Shown piece after piece: positions 36,542 through 43,860 of a stretch of DNA of 64,000 nt; position 1 is the first letter of the stretch; every line of letters begins with the position of its first letter. The notes below the pieces were generated by a model. The model saw only the letters and a program-made list of their open reading frames with translations, did no database searches and was not told the origin of the DNA. The DNA comes from Rhodoblastus sp963804045 (GTDB lineage: Bacteria; Pseudomonadota; Alphaproteobacteria; Rhizobiales; Beijerinckiaceae). The DNA is taken from the NCBI GenBank assembly GCA_963804045.1, contig CAWDOR010000031.1:124001-188000 (forward strand). The letters are read 5' to 3'. The position numbers and the translations under genes are program-made.

Positions 36542-37038
36542 GCGAAGCCGCCTCGGCAAAGCCTGGCATGAGCTCCGGCCGCGCCGCCGTCATCGCCGCC
36601 GGCCTGGTGTTTTTCGATTCGCTGCTCGGCCAGCTCGCCACATTTCCCAATCTGAAGCCCTGGTACGAGAGCCTGAACAAACCGGAATTGAATCCGCCGA
36701 ACTGGATTTTCGGCCCGGTCTGGACTCTGCTCTACGCCATGATGGCGCTGGCGTTCTGGCGGGTGCTGATCCTGCCGGCGCGGCGGGCGCGGCGCTTGGC
36801 GATCCTGGCCTTTCTCGCCCAACTGCTGCTCAATGTGCTCTGGTCCTTCGGCTTTTTCGCCGCGCACAGCCCGCTGCTGGGATTGGTCGATATTCTGCCG
36901 CAGGAAATTCTTGTTATGTTCACCCTGTGGCTATTCTGGCGGCTCGACCGTCTCGCCGGGCTATGCCTGGTTCCGCTTGCGCTATGGGTGGCGTTTGCGG
37001 CGGTTCTCAATATCGAAATCTGGCGACTGAATGGATAG
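36538..37038 (+). CDS. tspO: TspO/MBR-family tryptophan-rich sensory protein
   Basis: A 166-residue, five-helix membrane protein. It has the family motifs: PWYESLNKPELNPPNWIFGPVWTLLYAMM, QLLLNVLWSFGFF and PLALWVAFAAVLN. TspO binds porphyrins and cholesterol-like ligands and in alphaproteobacteria modulates tetrapyrrole metabolism and the response to oxygen. The N-terminal 15 residues are polar and extra to the family. The ATG at 36538 overlaps the GtrA stop. Co-transcription with a cytochrome c and near oxidase genes fits a heme/redox context, but the link is only positional. Confidence 0.9.
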   Translation: MSEAASAKPGMSSGRAAVIAAGLVFFDSLLGQLATFPNLKPWYESLNKPELNPPNWIFGPVWTLLYAMMALAFWRVLILPARRARRLAILAFLAQLLLNVLWSFGFFAAHSPLLGLVDILPQEILVMFTLWLFWRLDRLAGLCLVPLALWVAFAAVLNIEIWRLNG

Positions 37039-37130
37039 GCTGTTCTCAAGGGTAAAGTCGGAGACTTGACGCCGACAGGGAAGGGCGGAAAACGGCGAAT
37101 TGTTGACGGTCGTAACCCCGCTCTCTCGAC

Positions 37131-37161
37131 CGTCATTCCCGTGACGAGCGCGGGCATGACG
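37131..37161. repeat. REP-like inverted repeat between convergent genes
   Basis: The arms 37131-37141 and 37151-37161 pair over 11 bases with one mismatch around a 9-base loop, reading CGTCATTCCCG and CGGGCATGACG. This is the form of the short dispersed palindromes common in rhizobial and methylotroph intergenic DNA. It sits between the tspO and O-methyltransferase ends and may also act as a bidirectional transcription stop. Confidence 0.6.
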
Positions 37162-37171
37162 ACCCCGGAGT

Positions 37172-37846
37172 TCATGCGTCGCCGTCTTCGACAATCCCGA
37201 TGGCAAACCCGTCCCAGCCCTTGGCGCCGACCGTTTGCAGGGCGGTGGCGTTCCAGCGCTTTTCCTGGCTGGCGATGTCGAACATGCGCCGGATGCCCGC
37301 TATGTCCGGGCTGGCGGCTTCATCGTCGAGGATCGCGCCCTTGCGCACGACATTGTCGACGATGATGACGGTTCCCTGGCGCGATAGTTTCAGCGCCCAG
37401 CGCAGGTAGGAAACATTGTTGCTTTTGTCGGCGTCGATGAACACCAGGTCGAACACCCGTTGTTCCGTCTGGAGCGTCGGCAGCGAGTCGAGCGCGGGAC
37501 CGACCCGCAGATCGACTTTGTCCGCTACGCCAGCGGCGGCAAAATTGGCGCGGGCGACATCGGCATGGGCCTGGGAAAATTCGAGAGTCACGATCCAGCC
37601 CTCCGCGGGCAGGGCGCGGGCGAGCCAGATGGTCGAATAGCCGCCAAGCGTGCCGATCTCCAGAATGTTTTTCGCGCCCGCGAGTCGCGCGATGAGGTGC
37701 AGGAATTTGCCCTGCGCCGGAGAGACGTCGATGGCGGGAAGCCCGGCCGCGCGATTGGCCGCCAGAACCGCGTCGAGCGCCGGGTCGGCGTCGAGCAGTT
37801 TCTCGCCGATATAGGCGTCGACGTCGCCCCACCTGGTTCCTGTCAT
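37172..37846 (-). CDS. Family 3 O-methyltransferase (SAM-dependent)
   Basis: A 224-residue class I methyltransferase of the caffeoyl-CoA/catechol O-methyltransferase-like family. It shows the SAM motif ILEIGTLGGYSTIWLARAL, the acidic end of beta 2 (VTLEFSQAHADVARANF), the metal and catalytic-site segment FDLVFIDADKSNNVSYLRWAL, and the second metal-ligand region VIIVDNVVRKG, as expected for a divalent-cation-dependent enzyme. The ATG at 37846 has a strong AAAGGAGA ribosome-binding site, and the frame upstream lacks one. The natural substrate is unknown. It is monocistronic and convergent with tspO. Confidence 0.88.
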   Translation of the reverse strand: MTGTRWGDVDAYIGEKLLDADPALDAVLAANRAAGLPAIDVSPAQGKFLHLIARLAGAKNILEIGTLGGYSTIWLARALPAEGWIVTLEFSQAHADVARANFAAAGVADKVDLRVGPALDSLPTLQTEQRVFDLVFIDADKSNNVSYLRWALKLSRQGTVIIVDNVVRKGAILDDEAASPDIAGIRRMFDIASQEKRWNATALQTVGAKGWDGFAIGIVEDGDA

Positions 37847-37965
37847 CGCCGTCTCCTTTAGGCCAAAGTGATTAAACGAAACGCCATGCGGCGGGTCAAT
37901 CGAACGCACCCGCTCAAAGGCGGTCTTCAGAGGTCAAGCCCTTAAAAACCGCGCGATTAAAAATA

Positions 37966-37981
37966 AGTTCATACATGAACT
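37966..37981. promoter_or_regulatory. 16-bp perfect palindrome, candidate operator
   Basis: AGTTCATACATGAACT is two 7-base arms around two central bases. It lies 7 bases before the -35 box of the candidate promoter for the fatty-acid oxidation operon, a typical site for a TetR- or GntR-type dimer. The regulator is not in the window. Confidence 0.6.
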
Positions 37982-37988
37982 ATTTTTC

Positions 37989-38017
37989 TTGACCCCGGAC
38001 GGAGCATCCCCTACCTT
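37989..38017 (+). promoter_or_regulatory. Candidate promoter of the fatty-acid oxidation operon
   Basis: A TTGACC box (37989-37994), a 17-base spacer and TACCTT (38012-38017). Transcription would start near 38024, leaving a leader of about 160 bases before the thiolase ATG. The palindrome at 37966-37981 lies immediately upstream. Confidence 0.5.
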
Positions 38018-38185
38018 CATGGCAAGCAAAATGATGGGGAGAGCCGCCGCGCCTGTGTCGCGACGGCAGGGAGGCCGTGGCGTGAAACGCATCCGCTGCC
38101 AGAAATATACGCGCCGCCCGGCGCCACTGAATCGTTCCGGCCGTTTGGCCATTCCAACCGCATTTTTCACATCGGGAGATCATCA

Positions 38186-39322
38186 ATGACTCGCACTGTC
38201 ATTGCGGGCTATGCGCGCTCGCCTTTCACTCTGGCGAAAAAGGGCGAACTCGCCTCGGTCAGGCCCGACGATCTCGCCGCCCAGGTCGTGGCCGGGCTGG
38301 TCGCCCGCACCGGCGTCGATCCGCAGGACATCGAGGATGTGCTCGTCGGTTGCGCCTTTCCCGAGGGCGAACAGGGTTTCAACGTCGCGCGCATCATCAG
38401 CCTGATGGCCGGCCTGCCGAAATCGGCCGGCGCCGCCACGGTCAACCGTTTCTGCGGCTCCTCCATGTCCTCGATCCATATCGCCGCCGGCGCCATAGCG
38501 CTTGGCGCGGGCCAGGCCTTCATCTGCGCCGGCGTCGAGAGCATGAGCCGGGTGCCGATGATGGGCTTCAATCCCCTGCCCAACCCGGATTTCTACGCCA
38601 AACTTCCCGGCGCCTATATGGGCATGGGCGAGACGGCGGAAAATGTCGCCAATAAGTGGCAGATCAGCCGTGGCGAGCAGGAGGCGTTCGCCCTGCGCTC
38701 GCAGCAGCGCGCCGCCGCCGCTCAGGCCGCCGGCAAGTTCAAGGACGAGATCGTCACCATCAAGGGCCGCAAGGGCGAAGTGAGCCTCGACGGCTGCCCG
38801 CGTCCCGAAACCACGCTGGAAACCTTGGCCGGGCTCAAACTGGCCTTCGACGCCAACGGGTCGGTGACCGCCGGGACCTCCTCGCCGCTGACCGACGGCG
38901 CCTCCGCCGTTCTGGTCTGTTCCGAGGATTACGCCAAAGCCAAAGGCCTTGAAGTCCTGGCCATCGTGAAAAGTGTCGCGGTCTGCGGCTGCGATCCCGA
39001 AATCATGGGCATAGGCCCGGTCGGGGCCACCAGGAAGGCGCTGGCCCGCGCTGGCCTCGAAGCCAAACAGCTCGACGTGGTCGAACTCAACGAGGCCTTC
39101 GCCTCGCAGGCCATCGCCTGCATCCGCGAACTCGGTCTCGACATAGAAAAAGTCAATATCGACGGCGGGGCCATTGCGCTGGGCCATCCGCTCGGCGCCA
39201 CCGGCGCCCGCATCGTCGGCAAGGCCGCGAGCCTGCTGCGCCGCGAAAAGGGCAAATATGCCCTGGCGACCCAGTGCATCGGCGGGGGGCAGGGCATCGC
39301 CACCATTCTGGAGGCGGTGTGA
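38186..39322 (+). CDS. fadA: Acetyl-CoA C-acyltransferase (thiolase)
   Basis: Thiolase cleaves 3-ketoacyl-CoA with CoA in the last step of beta-oxidation. It has 378 residues. The nucleophile is Cys90 in NRFCGSSM; the second catalytic set is VNIDGGAIALGHPLGATGARI (His) and the C-terminal TQCIGGGQG (Cys). The loop SRVPMMGFNPLPNP and the dehydrogenase downstream favour a degradative thiolase over the biosynthetic acetoacetyl-CoA type. Its TGA overlaps the ATG of the next gene. First gene of a three-gene unit ordered thiolase / multifunctional enzyme / acyl-CoA dehydrogenase, the same set as the Bacillus fadNAE operon. Confidence 0.9.
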   Translation: MTRTVIAGYARSPFTLAKKGELASVRPDDLAAQVVAGLVARTGVDPQDIEDVLVGCAFPEGEQGFNVARIISLMAGLPKSAGAATVNRFCGSSMSSIHIAAGAIALGAGQAFICAGVESMSRVPMMGFNPLPNPDFYAKLPGAYMGMGETAENVANKWQISRGEQEAFALRSQQRAAAAQAAGKFKDEIVTIKGRKGEVSLDGCPRPETTLETLAGLKLAFDANGSVTAGTSSPLTDGASAVLVCSEDYAKAKGLEVLAIVKSVAVCGCDPEIMGIGPVGATRKALARAGLEAKQLDVVELNEAFASQAIACIRELGLDIEKVNIDGGAIALGHPLGATGARIVGKAASLLRREKGKYALATQCIGGGQGIATILEAV

Positions 39323-41643
39323 TGGTTCAGATCAAGAAAGTCGCCGTCATCGGCTCTGGAGTCATGGGCGCCGGCATCGCCGCCCAGGTCGCCAATTCCG
39401 GCACGCCGGTGGTGTTGCTCGACATTGTCCCGGCCGGCGCGACCAACCGCAATATCGTGGCCGAAGGCGCCGTCGCCAGGCTGCTGAAGACCGATCCCGC
39501 GCCGCTGATGAGCAAGGCGGCGGCCAGGCTCATCACCACCGGCAATATCGAGGATCACCTCGAACTGCTGCGCGATTGCGACTGGATTGTCGAAGTTGTG
39601 ATTGAGCGTCTCGACATCAAGCAGGCGCTCTATAAAAAAATCGACGCCCATCGCAAGCCCGAGGCGATCGTCTCCTCCAACACTTCGACCATTCCCTTGG
39701 CAAAACTGGTCGAGGGGCAGTCGGAAGCTTTCGCCGAAAAATTCGTCATCACCCATTTCTTCAATCCACCGCGTTACATGCGGCTGCTTGAGCTGGTGAC
39801 CAGCGACAAGAACAGCGCCGAAACCGTCAAGACGGTCGCGGATTTCTGCGACTATCGGCTGGGCAAGGGCGTGGTGGTCTGCAAGGACAGGCCCGGCTTC
39901 ATCGCCAACCGGCTCGGCGTCTACTGGATGCAGGCGGCGGTGGTGCTGGCCTTCGAACATAAGCTGGACATCGAGGAGGCCGACGCCATCATCGGCAAGC
40001 CCTTGGGCATTCCCAAGACCGGCGTGTTCGGCCTGCTCGATCTCGTCGGTCTCGACCTGATGCCGCATATCAACGCCAGCATGGCCTCGGCTTTGCCGCC
40101 GGACGACGCTTTTCACACCATGAACAAGCCGATGCCCTTGATCGAAAAAATGATCGCGGAGGGCTATACCGGGCGCAAGGGCAAGGGCGGTTTTTACCGG
40201 CTCAATCGCGAAAAGGGCAAGCTGAAGGAAGCCATCGATCTCGCCACGGGCGACTATCGCGCGCAGAAAAAAGTCCGGGTCGAGGCGGTCGAAGCCGGCG
40301 GCAGGGATTTGAAGAAACTGCTGACGCATGACAGCAACGCTGGCCGCTACGCCTGGGATGTGGTGAGGGAGACGCTGACCTATGCGGCGGCGCTGGTCGG
40401 CGACGCGGCCGACGACATCTTCTCCATCGATGAGGCCATGCGCCTGGGATATGCGTGGAAATGGGGGCCGTTCGAGCTGCTCGACAAGATCGGCGCCGAT
40501 TGGTTCGCCGCCCGTCTGGAACAGGAGGGCCGCACGATCCCGCCGATTCTCAAGGCGGCCAAGGGCAAGACGTTCTACCGCATCGAGGGCGGCAAGCGTC
40601 AGGCGCTCACGCTGGCTGGCGACTATGTCACGCTGGAGCGCCCCGAGGGCGTTCTGCTGCTCGCCGACATCAAGCTGACCTCAAAACCGGTGCTGAAAAA
40701 CGGCTCGGCCTCGGTCTGGGACATTGGCGATGGCGTGCTCTGTTTCGAATTCACGGGCATGATGAATTCGCTCGACGCCGATGTCGTGGCCTTGCTCGGC
40801 CAGACCATCGCTCTGGTGCAAAAGAGCTACAGGGCTCTGGTCATCTATAATGAGGGGTCGAATTTCTCGGTCGGCGCCAATCTCGGCCTGGCCCTGTTCG
40901 CCGCCAATGTCGCCGCCTGGAGCGAGATCGAGCAATTGGTCGGCTTCGGCCAGCACACCTACAAGGCGCTCAAATATGCGCCTTTCCCGGTGGTTGGCGC
41001 GCCCGCCGGCATGGCGCTGGGCGGCGGCTGCGAAATCCTGCTGCATTCCGACGCCATCCAGGCCCATGCCGAGAGCTATATCGGCCTGGTCGAGGTCGGC
41101 GTCGGCCTGATTCCCGGCTGGGGCGGCTGCAAGGAAATGCTCGCCCGCTGGCAGGCCAATCCAAGAATGCCCAAGGGCCCCATGCCCGCGGTGGCGCAAG
41201 TGTTCGAATATATTTCGACCGCGCGCGTCGCCAAATCCGCGGCCGAAGCTCAGGAAATGCTGATCCTGCGCAAGGACGACGGCATTACCATGAACCGCAC
41301 CCGGCTGCTCCACGACGCCAAGATGAAGGCGCTTGAACTGGCGGAAAACTACAAGCCGCCGGAGCCGCCGGTCTATCGCCTGCCCGGACCCTCGGGGAAA
41401 CTGGCTTTGGACATGGCGGTGGAGGGTTTCGCCAAAATGGGCAAGGCCACCAAGCACGATGTCGTGGTTTCCGGCGCGCTGGCCGAGATTCTCTCTGGCG
41501 GCGACACCGAATATTTTCAGGACTTGAGCGAGGACCGCGTCCTCGAACTGGAGCGCAAGAGCTTTATGCGCCTGGTGCGCACGCCCGACAGCATCGCCCG
41601 GATCGAGCATATGCTCGAAACCGGCAAGCCGCTCCGCAACTGA
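39322..41643 (+). CDS. 3-hydroxyacyl-CoA dehydrogenase / enoyl-CoA hydratase (FadN type)
   Basis: A 773-residue bifunctional beta-oxidation enzyme. The dehydrogenase half comes first: the NAD site KKVAVIGSGVMGAGIAAQVA at the N-terminus, SSNTSTIPLAKL, FVITHFFNPPRYMRLLELV with the catalytic His, and CKDRPGFIANRLG. The crotonase (hydratase) half is C-terminal, with the oxyanion-hole region NFSVGANLGLALF and GAPAGMALGGGCEILLHSD. This domain order is that of Bacillus FadN and is opposite to Escherichia coli FadB. The ATG at 39322 overlaps the thiolase stop (TGATG). It is followed after 18 bases by the acyl-CoA dehydrogenase. Confidence 0.9.
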   Translation: MVQIKKVAVIGSGVMGAGIAAQVANSGTPVVLLDIVPAGATNRNIVAEGAVARLLKTDPAPLMSKAAARLITTGNIEDHLELLRDCDWIVEVVIERLDIKQALYKKIDAHRKPEAIVSSNTSTIPLAKLVEGQSEAFAEKFVITHFFNPPRYMRLLELVTSDKNSAETVKTVADFCDYRLGKGVVVCKDRPGFIANRLGVYWMQAAVVLAFEHKLDIEEADAIIGKPLGIPKTGVFGLLDLVGLDLMPHINASMASALPPDDAFHTMNKPMPLIEKMIAEGYTGRKGKGGFYRLNREKGKLKEAIDLATGDYRAQKKVRVEAVEAGGRDLKKLLTHDSNAGRYAWDVVRETLTYAAALVGDAADDIFSIDEAMRLGYAWKWGPFELLDKIGADWFAARLEQEGRTIPPILKAAKGKTFYRIEGGKRQALTLAGDYVTLERPEGVLLLADIKLTSKPVLKNGSASVWDIGDGVLCFEFTGMMNSLDADVVALLGQTIALVQKSYRALVIYNEGSNFSVGANLGLALFAANVAAWSEIEQLVGFGQHTYKALKYAPFPVVGAPAGMALGGGCEILLHSDAIQAHAESYIGLVEVGVGLIPGWGGCKEMLARWQANPRMPKGPMPAVAQVFEYISTARVAKSAAEAQEMLILRKDDGITMNRTRLLHDAKMKALELAENYKPPEPPVYRLPGPSGKLALDMAVEGFAKMGKATKHDVVVSGALAEILSGGDTEYFQDLSEDRVLELERKSFMRLVRTPDSIARIEHMLETGKPLRN

Positions 41644-41661
41644 TCGCAAAGGGGATTTGAC

Positions 41662-43440
41662 ATGCCCGCCTACAAGGCTCCGCTGCGCGACATGCGCTAT
41701 GTGCTTTACGACCTGCATGGCGGCGACGATCTGACGTCGCTGCCCGGTTACGAGGATTTTTCCCGCGACACGCTCGACGCCGTGCTCGAGGAAGCGGCGA
41801 AAGTCTGCGAGGAAGTGTTGCAACCGCTCAACCGCCCCGGCGACGAGGAGGGCTGCCATTACGAAAATGGCGCGGTGCGCACGCCCAAGGGGTTTGTCGA
41901 GGCCTATAAGCTGTTCCGCGAGGGCGGCTGGACCTCGATCGCCTGCGATCCCGACTACGGCGGACAGGGCCTGCCGGCGGCAGTCAACTCGCTGGTCGAG
42001 GAAATGATCTGTTCGTCCAACCTGTCCTTCGGCATGTACCCGGGCCTGTCGCATGGCGCCTATGTGTCGCTGCACGGCTATGGCTCTGAGGAATTGAAAC
42101 AGGCCTACCTGCCCAAGCTGGTCGACGGAACCTGGTCGGGCACCATGTGCCTCACCGAGCCGCATTGCGGCACCGATCTCGGCTTGATGCGCACCAAGGC
42201 GATTCCGCAGGACGACGGCTCGTTTAAAATCTCGGGAACGAAAATCTTCATCTCCGCCGGCGAGCACGATCTCACCGAGAACATCGTCCATCTGGTGCTG
42301 GCGAAAATCCCCGAGGGGCCCAAGGGCATCAAGGGCGTCAGCCTGTTCCTAGTCCCCAAGTTCCTGCCCAAGGCGGATGGGACTCCCGGCGAGCGCAATG
42401 GCGCGCGCTGCGGCTCGATCGAGCACAAGATGGGCATCAAGGCCTCGGCGACCTGCGTGATGAATTTCGACGACGCCAAGGGCTGGCTGATCGGCGAGAA
42501 GCACAAGGGCATGCAGGCCATGTTCGCCATGATGAACACCGAGCGCGTGGCGGTCGGCGTGCAGGGTCTGGGCCTGGCCGAAGCCTCCTATCAAGGGGCG
42601 GTCGCCTATGCGAAAGAGCGCTTGCAAGGCCGTTCCTTGTCGGGCGCAAAATATCCGGACAAACCGGCGGACCCGCTGATCGTCCATCCCGACATCCGCC
42701 GCATGCTGCTGACCCAGCGCGCCTATATCGAGGGCTCCAGGGCGCTGGCGGTCTGGGCGGCCAAGGCCATTGACACGGCGAAAAAGCATCCAGACCCCGC
42801 AGAGCGGGCCAAGGCGGAGGATTTCGTCGCCATCGTCACCCCTGTCATCAAGGCCTTTCTCACCGACGCCGGCTATGAGGCGACCAATCTCGGCGTGCAG
42901 GTCCTAGGCGGCCATGGTTATATTCGCGAACACGGCATGGAGCAGTTCATCCGCGACTGCCGCATCGCTCAGATCTACGAAGGCGCCAATGGCGTGCAGG
43001 CGCTCGATCTGGTCGGGCGCAAAATGCCCGCCCATGCCGGCCGCTATCTGCGCTCGGTGTTCCATCCGATCTCAGAATATATCGAAACCAACAAGAACAA
43101 GCCGGAGCTGGCCGATTTCATCGGGCCGCTGGCCAAGGCTTTTGGACGTCTGCAACAGGCGACGCTGCATGTGGCGCGCGTCGGCATGGCCAGGCCCGAC
43201 GAGGCCGGCGCGGCGGCCAGCGATTACCTTCGGCTGTTTGGCCTGACCACGCTGGCTTATCTCTGGGCGCGCATGGCGGAAATCAGCCTGCCGCAGGCCG
43301 AGGGCGACACCTTCCACAAGGCCAAGGTGTTGACGGCGCGCTTCTATATGGAGCGGCTGCTGCCGCAGACCGGCGCGCTGCTCTCGGCGGTCACCGCCGG
43401 CGGCAAGTCGATGATGGCTTTTGAGGAAGCCGCCTTCTGA
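41662..43440 (+). CDS. Acyl-CoA dehydrogenase with C-terminal extension
   Basis: A 592-residue FAD-dependent acyl-CoA dehydrogenase that introduces the first double bond in beta-oxidation. FAD-binding elements: TMCLTEPHCGTDLGLMRT, IKISGTKIFISAGEHDL-like strand, and LGVQVLGGHGYIREHGMEQ. The catalytic base lies in the conserved IYEGANGVQALDLVGRK segment. The last 120 residues form the Acyl-CoA_dh_C domain (SEYIETNKNKPELADF onward) of the long-chain subgroup that also includes mycobacterial FadE5. It completes the operon begun by the thiolase. Chain-length preference is not visible from sequence. Confidence 0.9.
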   Translation: MPAYKAPLRDMRYVLYDLHGGDDLTSLPGYEDFSRDTLDAVLEEAAKVCEEVLQPLNRPGDEEGCHYENGAVRTPKGFVEAYKLFREGGWTSIACDPDYGGQGLPAAVNSLVEEMICSSNLSFGMYPGLSHGAYVSLHGYGSEELKQAYLPKLVDGTWSGTMCLTEPHCGTDLGLMRTKAIPQDDGSFKISGTKIFISAGEHDLTENIVHLVLAKIPEGPKGIKGVSLFLVPKFLPKADGTPGERNGARCGSIEHKMGIKASATCVMNFDDAKGWLIGEKHKGMQAMFAMMNTERVAVGVQGLGLAEASYQGAVAYAKERLQGRSLSGAKYPDKPADPLIVHPDIRRMLLTQRAYIEGSRALAVWAAKAIDTAKKHPDPAERAKAEDFVAIVTPVIKAFLTDAGYEATNLGVQVLGGHGYIREHGMEQFIRDCRIAQIYEGANGVQALDLVGRKMPAHAGRYLRSVFHPISEYIETNKNKPELADFIGPLAKAFGRLQQATLHVARVGMARPDEAGAAASDYLRLFGLTTLAYLWARMAEISLPQAEGDTFHKAKVLTARFYMERLLPQTGALLSAVTAGGKSMMAFEEAAF

Positions 43441-43491
43441 CGAAACCTGGAAGGACGTGACGCCGATCAACGGCGCAAAGGGGAGGAAACG

Positions 43492-43854
43492 ATGAAACGG
43501 ATGATGCTGACGGTCGCGGCGCTGCTGGTCGCCGCGCCGGCTCTGGCCGGAGATATTGTCGGCGAATGGAAGCGCACCGATGGCAAGTCGCGCATCCGCA
43601 TGGCGCCCTGCGGCGGCGCCATTTGCGGGACGGTGACCTGGCTGCGCGACGCCAATTCGCCGGCTCATGTGGGACAGCAGGTGTTCTTCGGCCTTAAGCC
43701 CACGGGCGGCGGCTGGGAGGGCGAGGCCTTCAATCCCGAGGACGGCAGAACCTATTCCGGCAAGGTGACGGTGTCGGGCGGGAGCATGCTCACCAAGGGC
43801 TGCGTGCTCGGCGGTCTCATCTGCAAATCGGTGAGCTGGTCGCGGATCGATTGA
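43492..43854 (+). CDS. Periplasmic DUF2147 protein
   Basis: A 120-residue protein with a cleavable signal peptide (residues 1-19, MMLTVAALLVAAPALAG) followed by a lipocalin-like DUF2147 domain: GEWKRTDGKSRIRMAPCGG, ICGTVTWLRD and EDGRTYSGKVTVSGGSMLTKGC. Four cysteines could form two disulfides in the periplasm. The ribosome-binding site is GGGGAGGAAACG. Function is unknown. It lies 51 bases after the acyl-CoA dehydrogenase and may be at the end of that transcript, which hints at an envelope role linked to lipid use. That hint is inference. Confidence 0.85.
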   Translation: MKRMMLTVAALLVAAPALAGDIVGEWKRTDGKSRIRMAPCGGAICGTVTWLRDANSPAHVGQQVFFGLKPTGGGWEGEAFNPEDGRTYSGKVTVSGGSMLTKGCVLGGLICKSVSWSRID

Positions 43855-43860
43855 ACCCTC

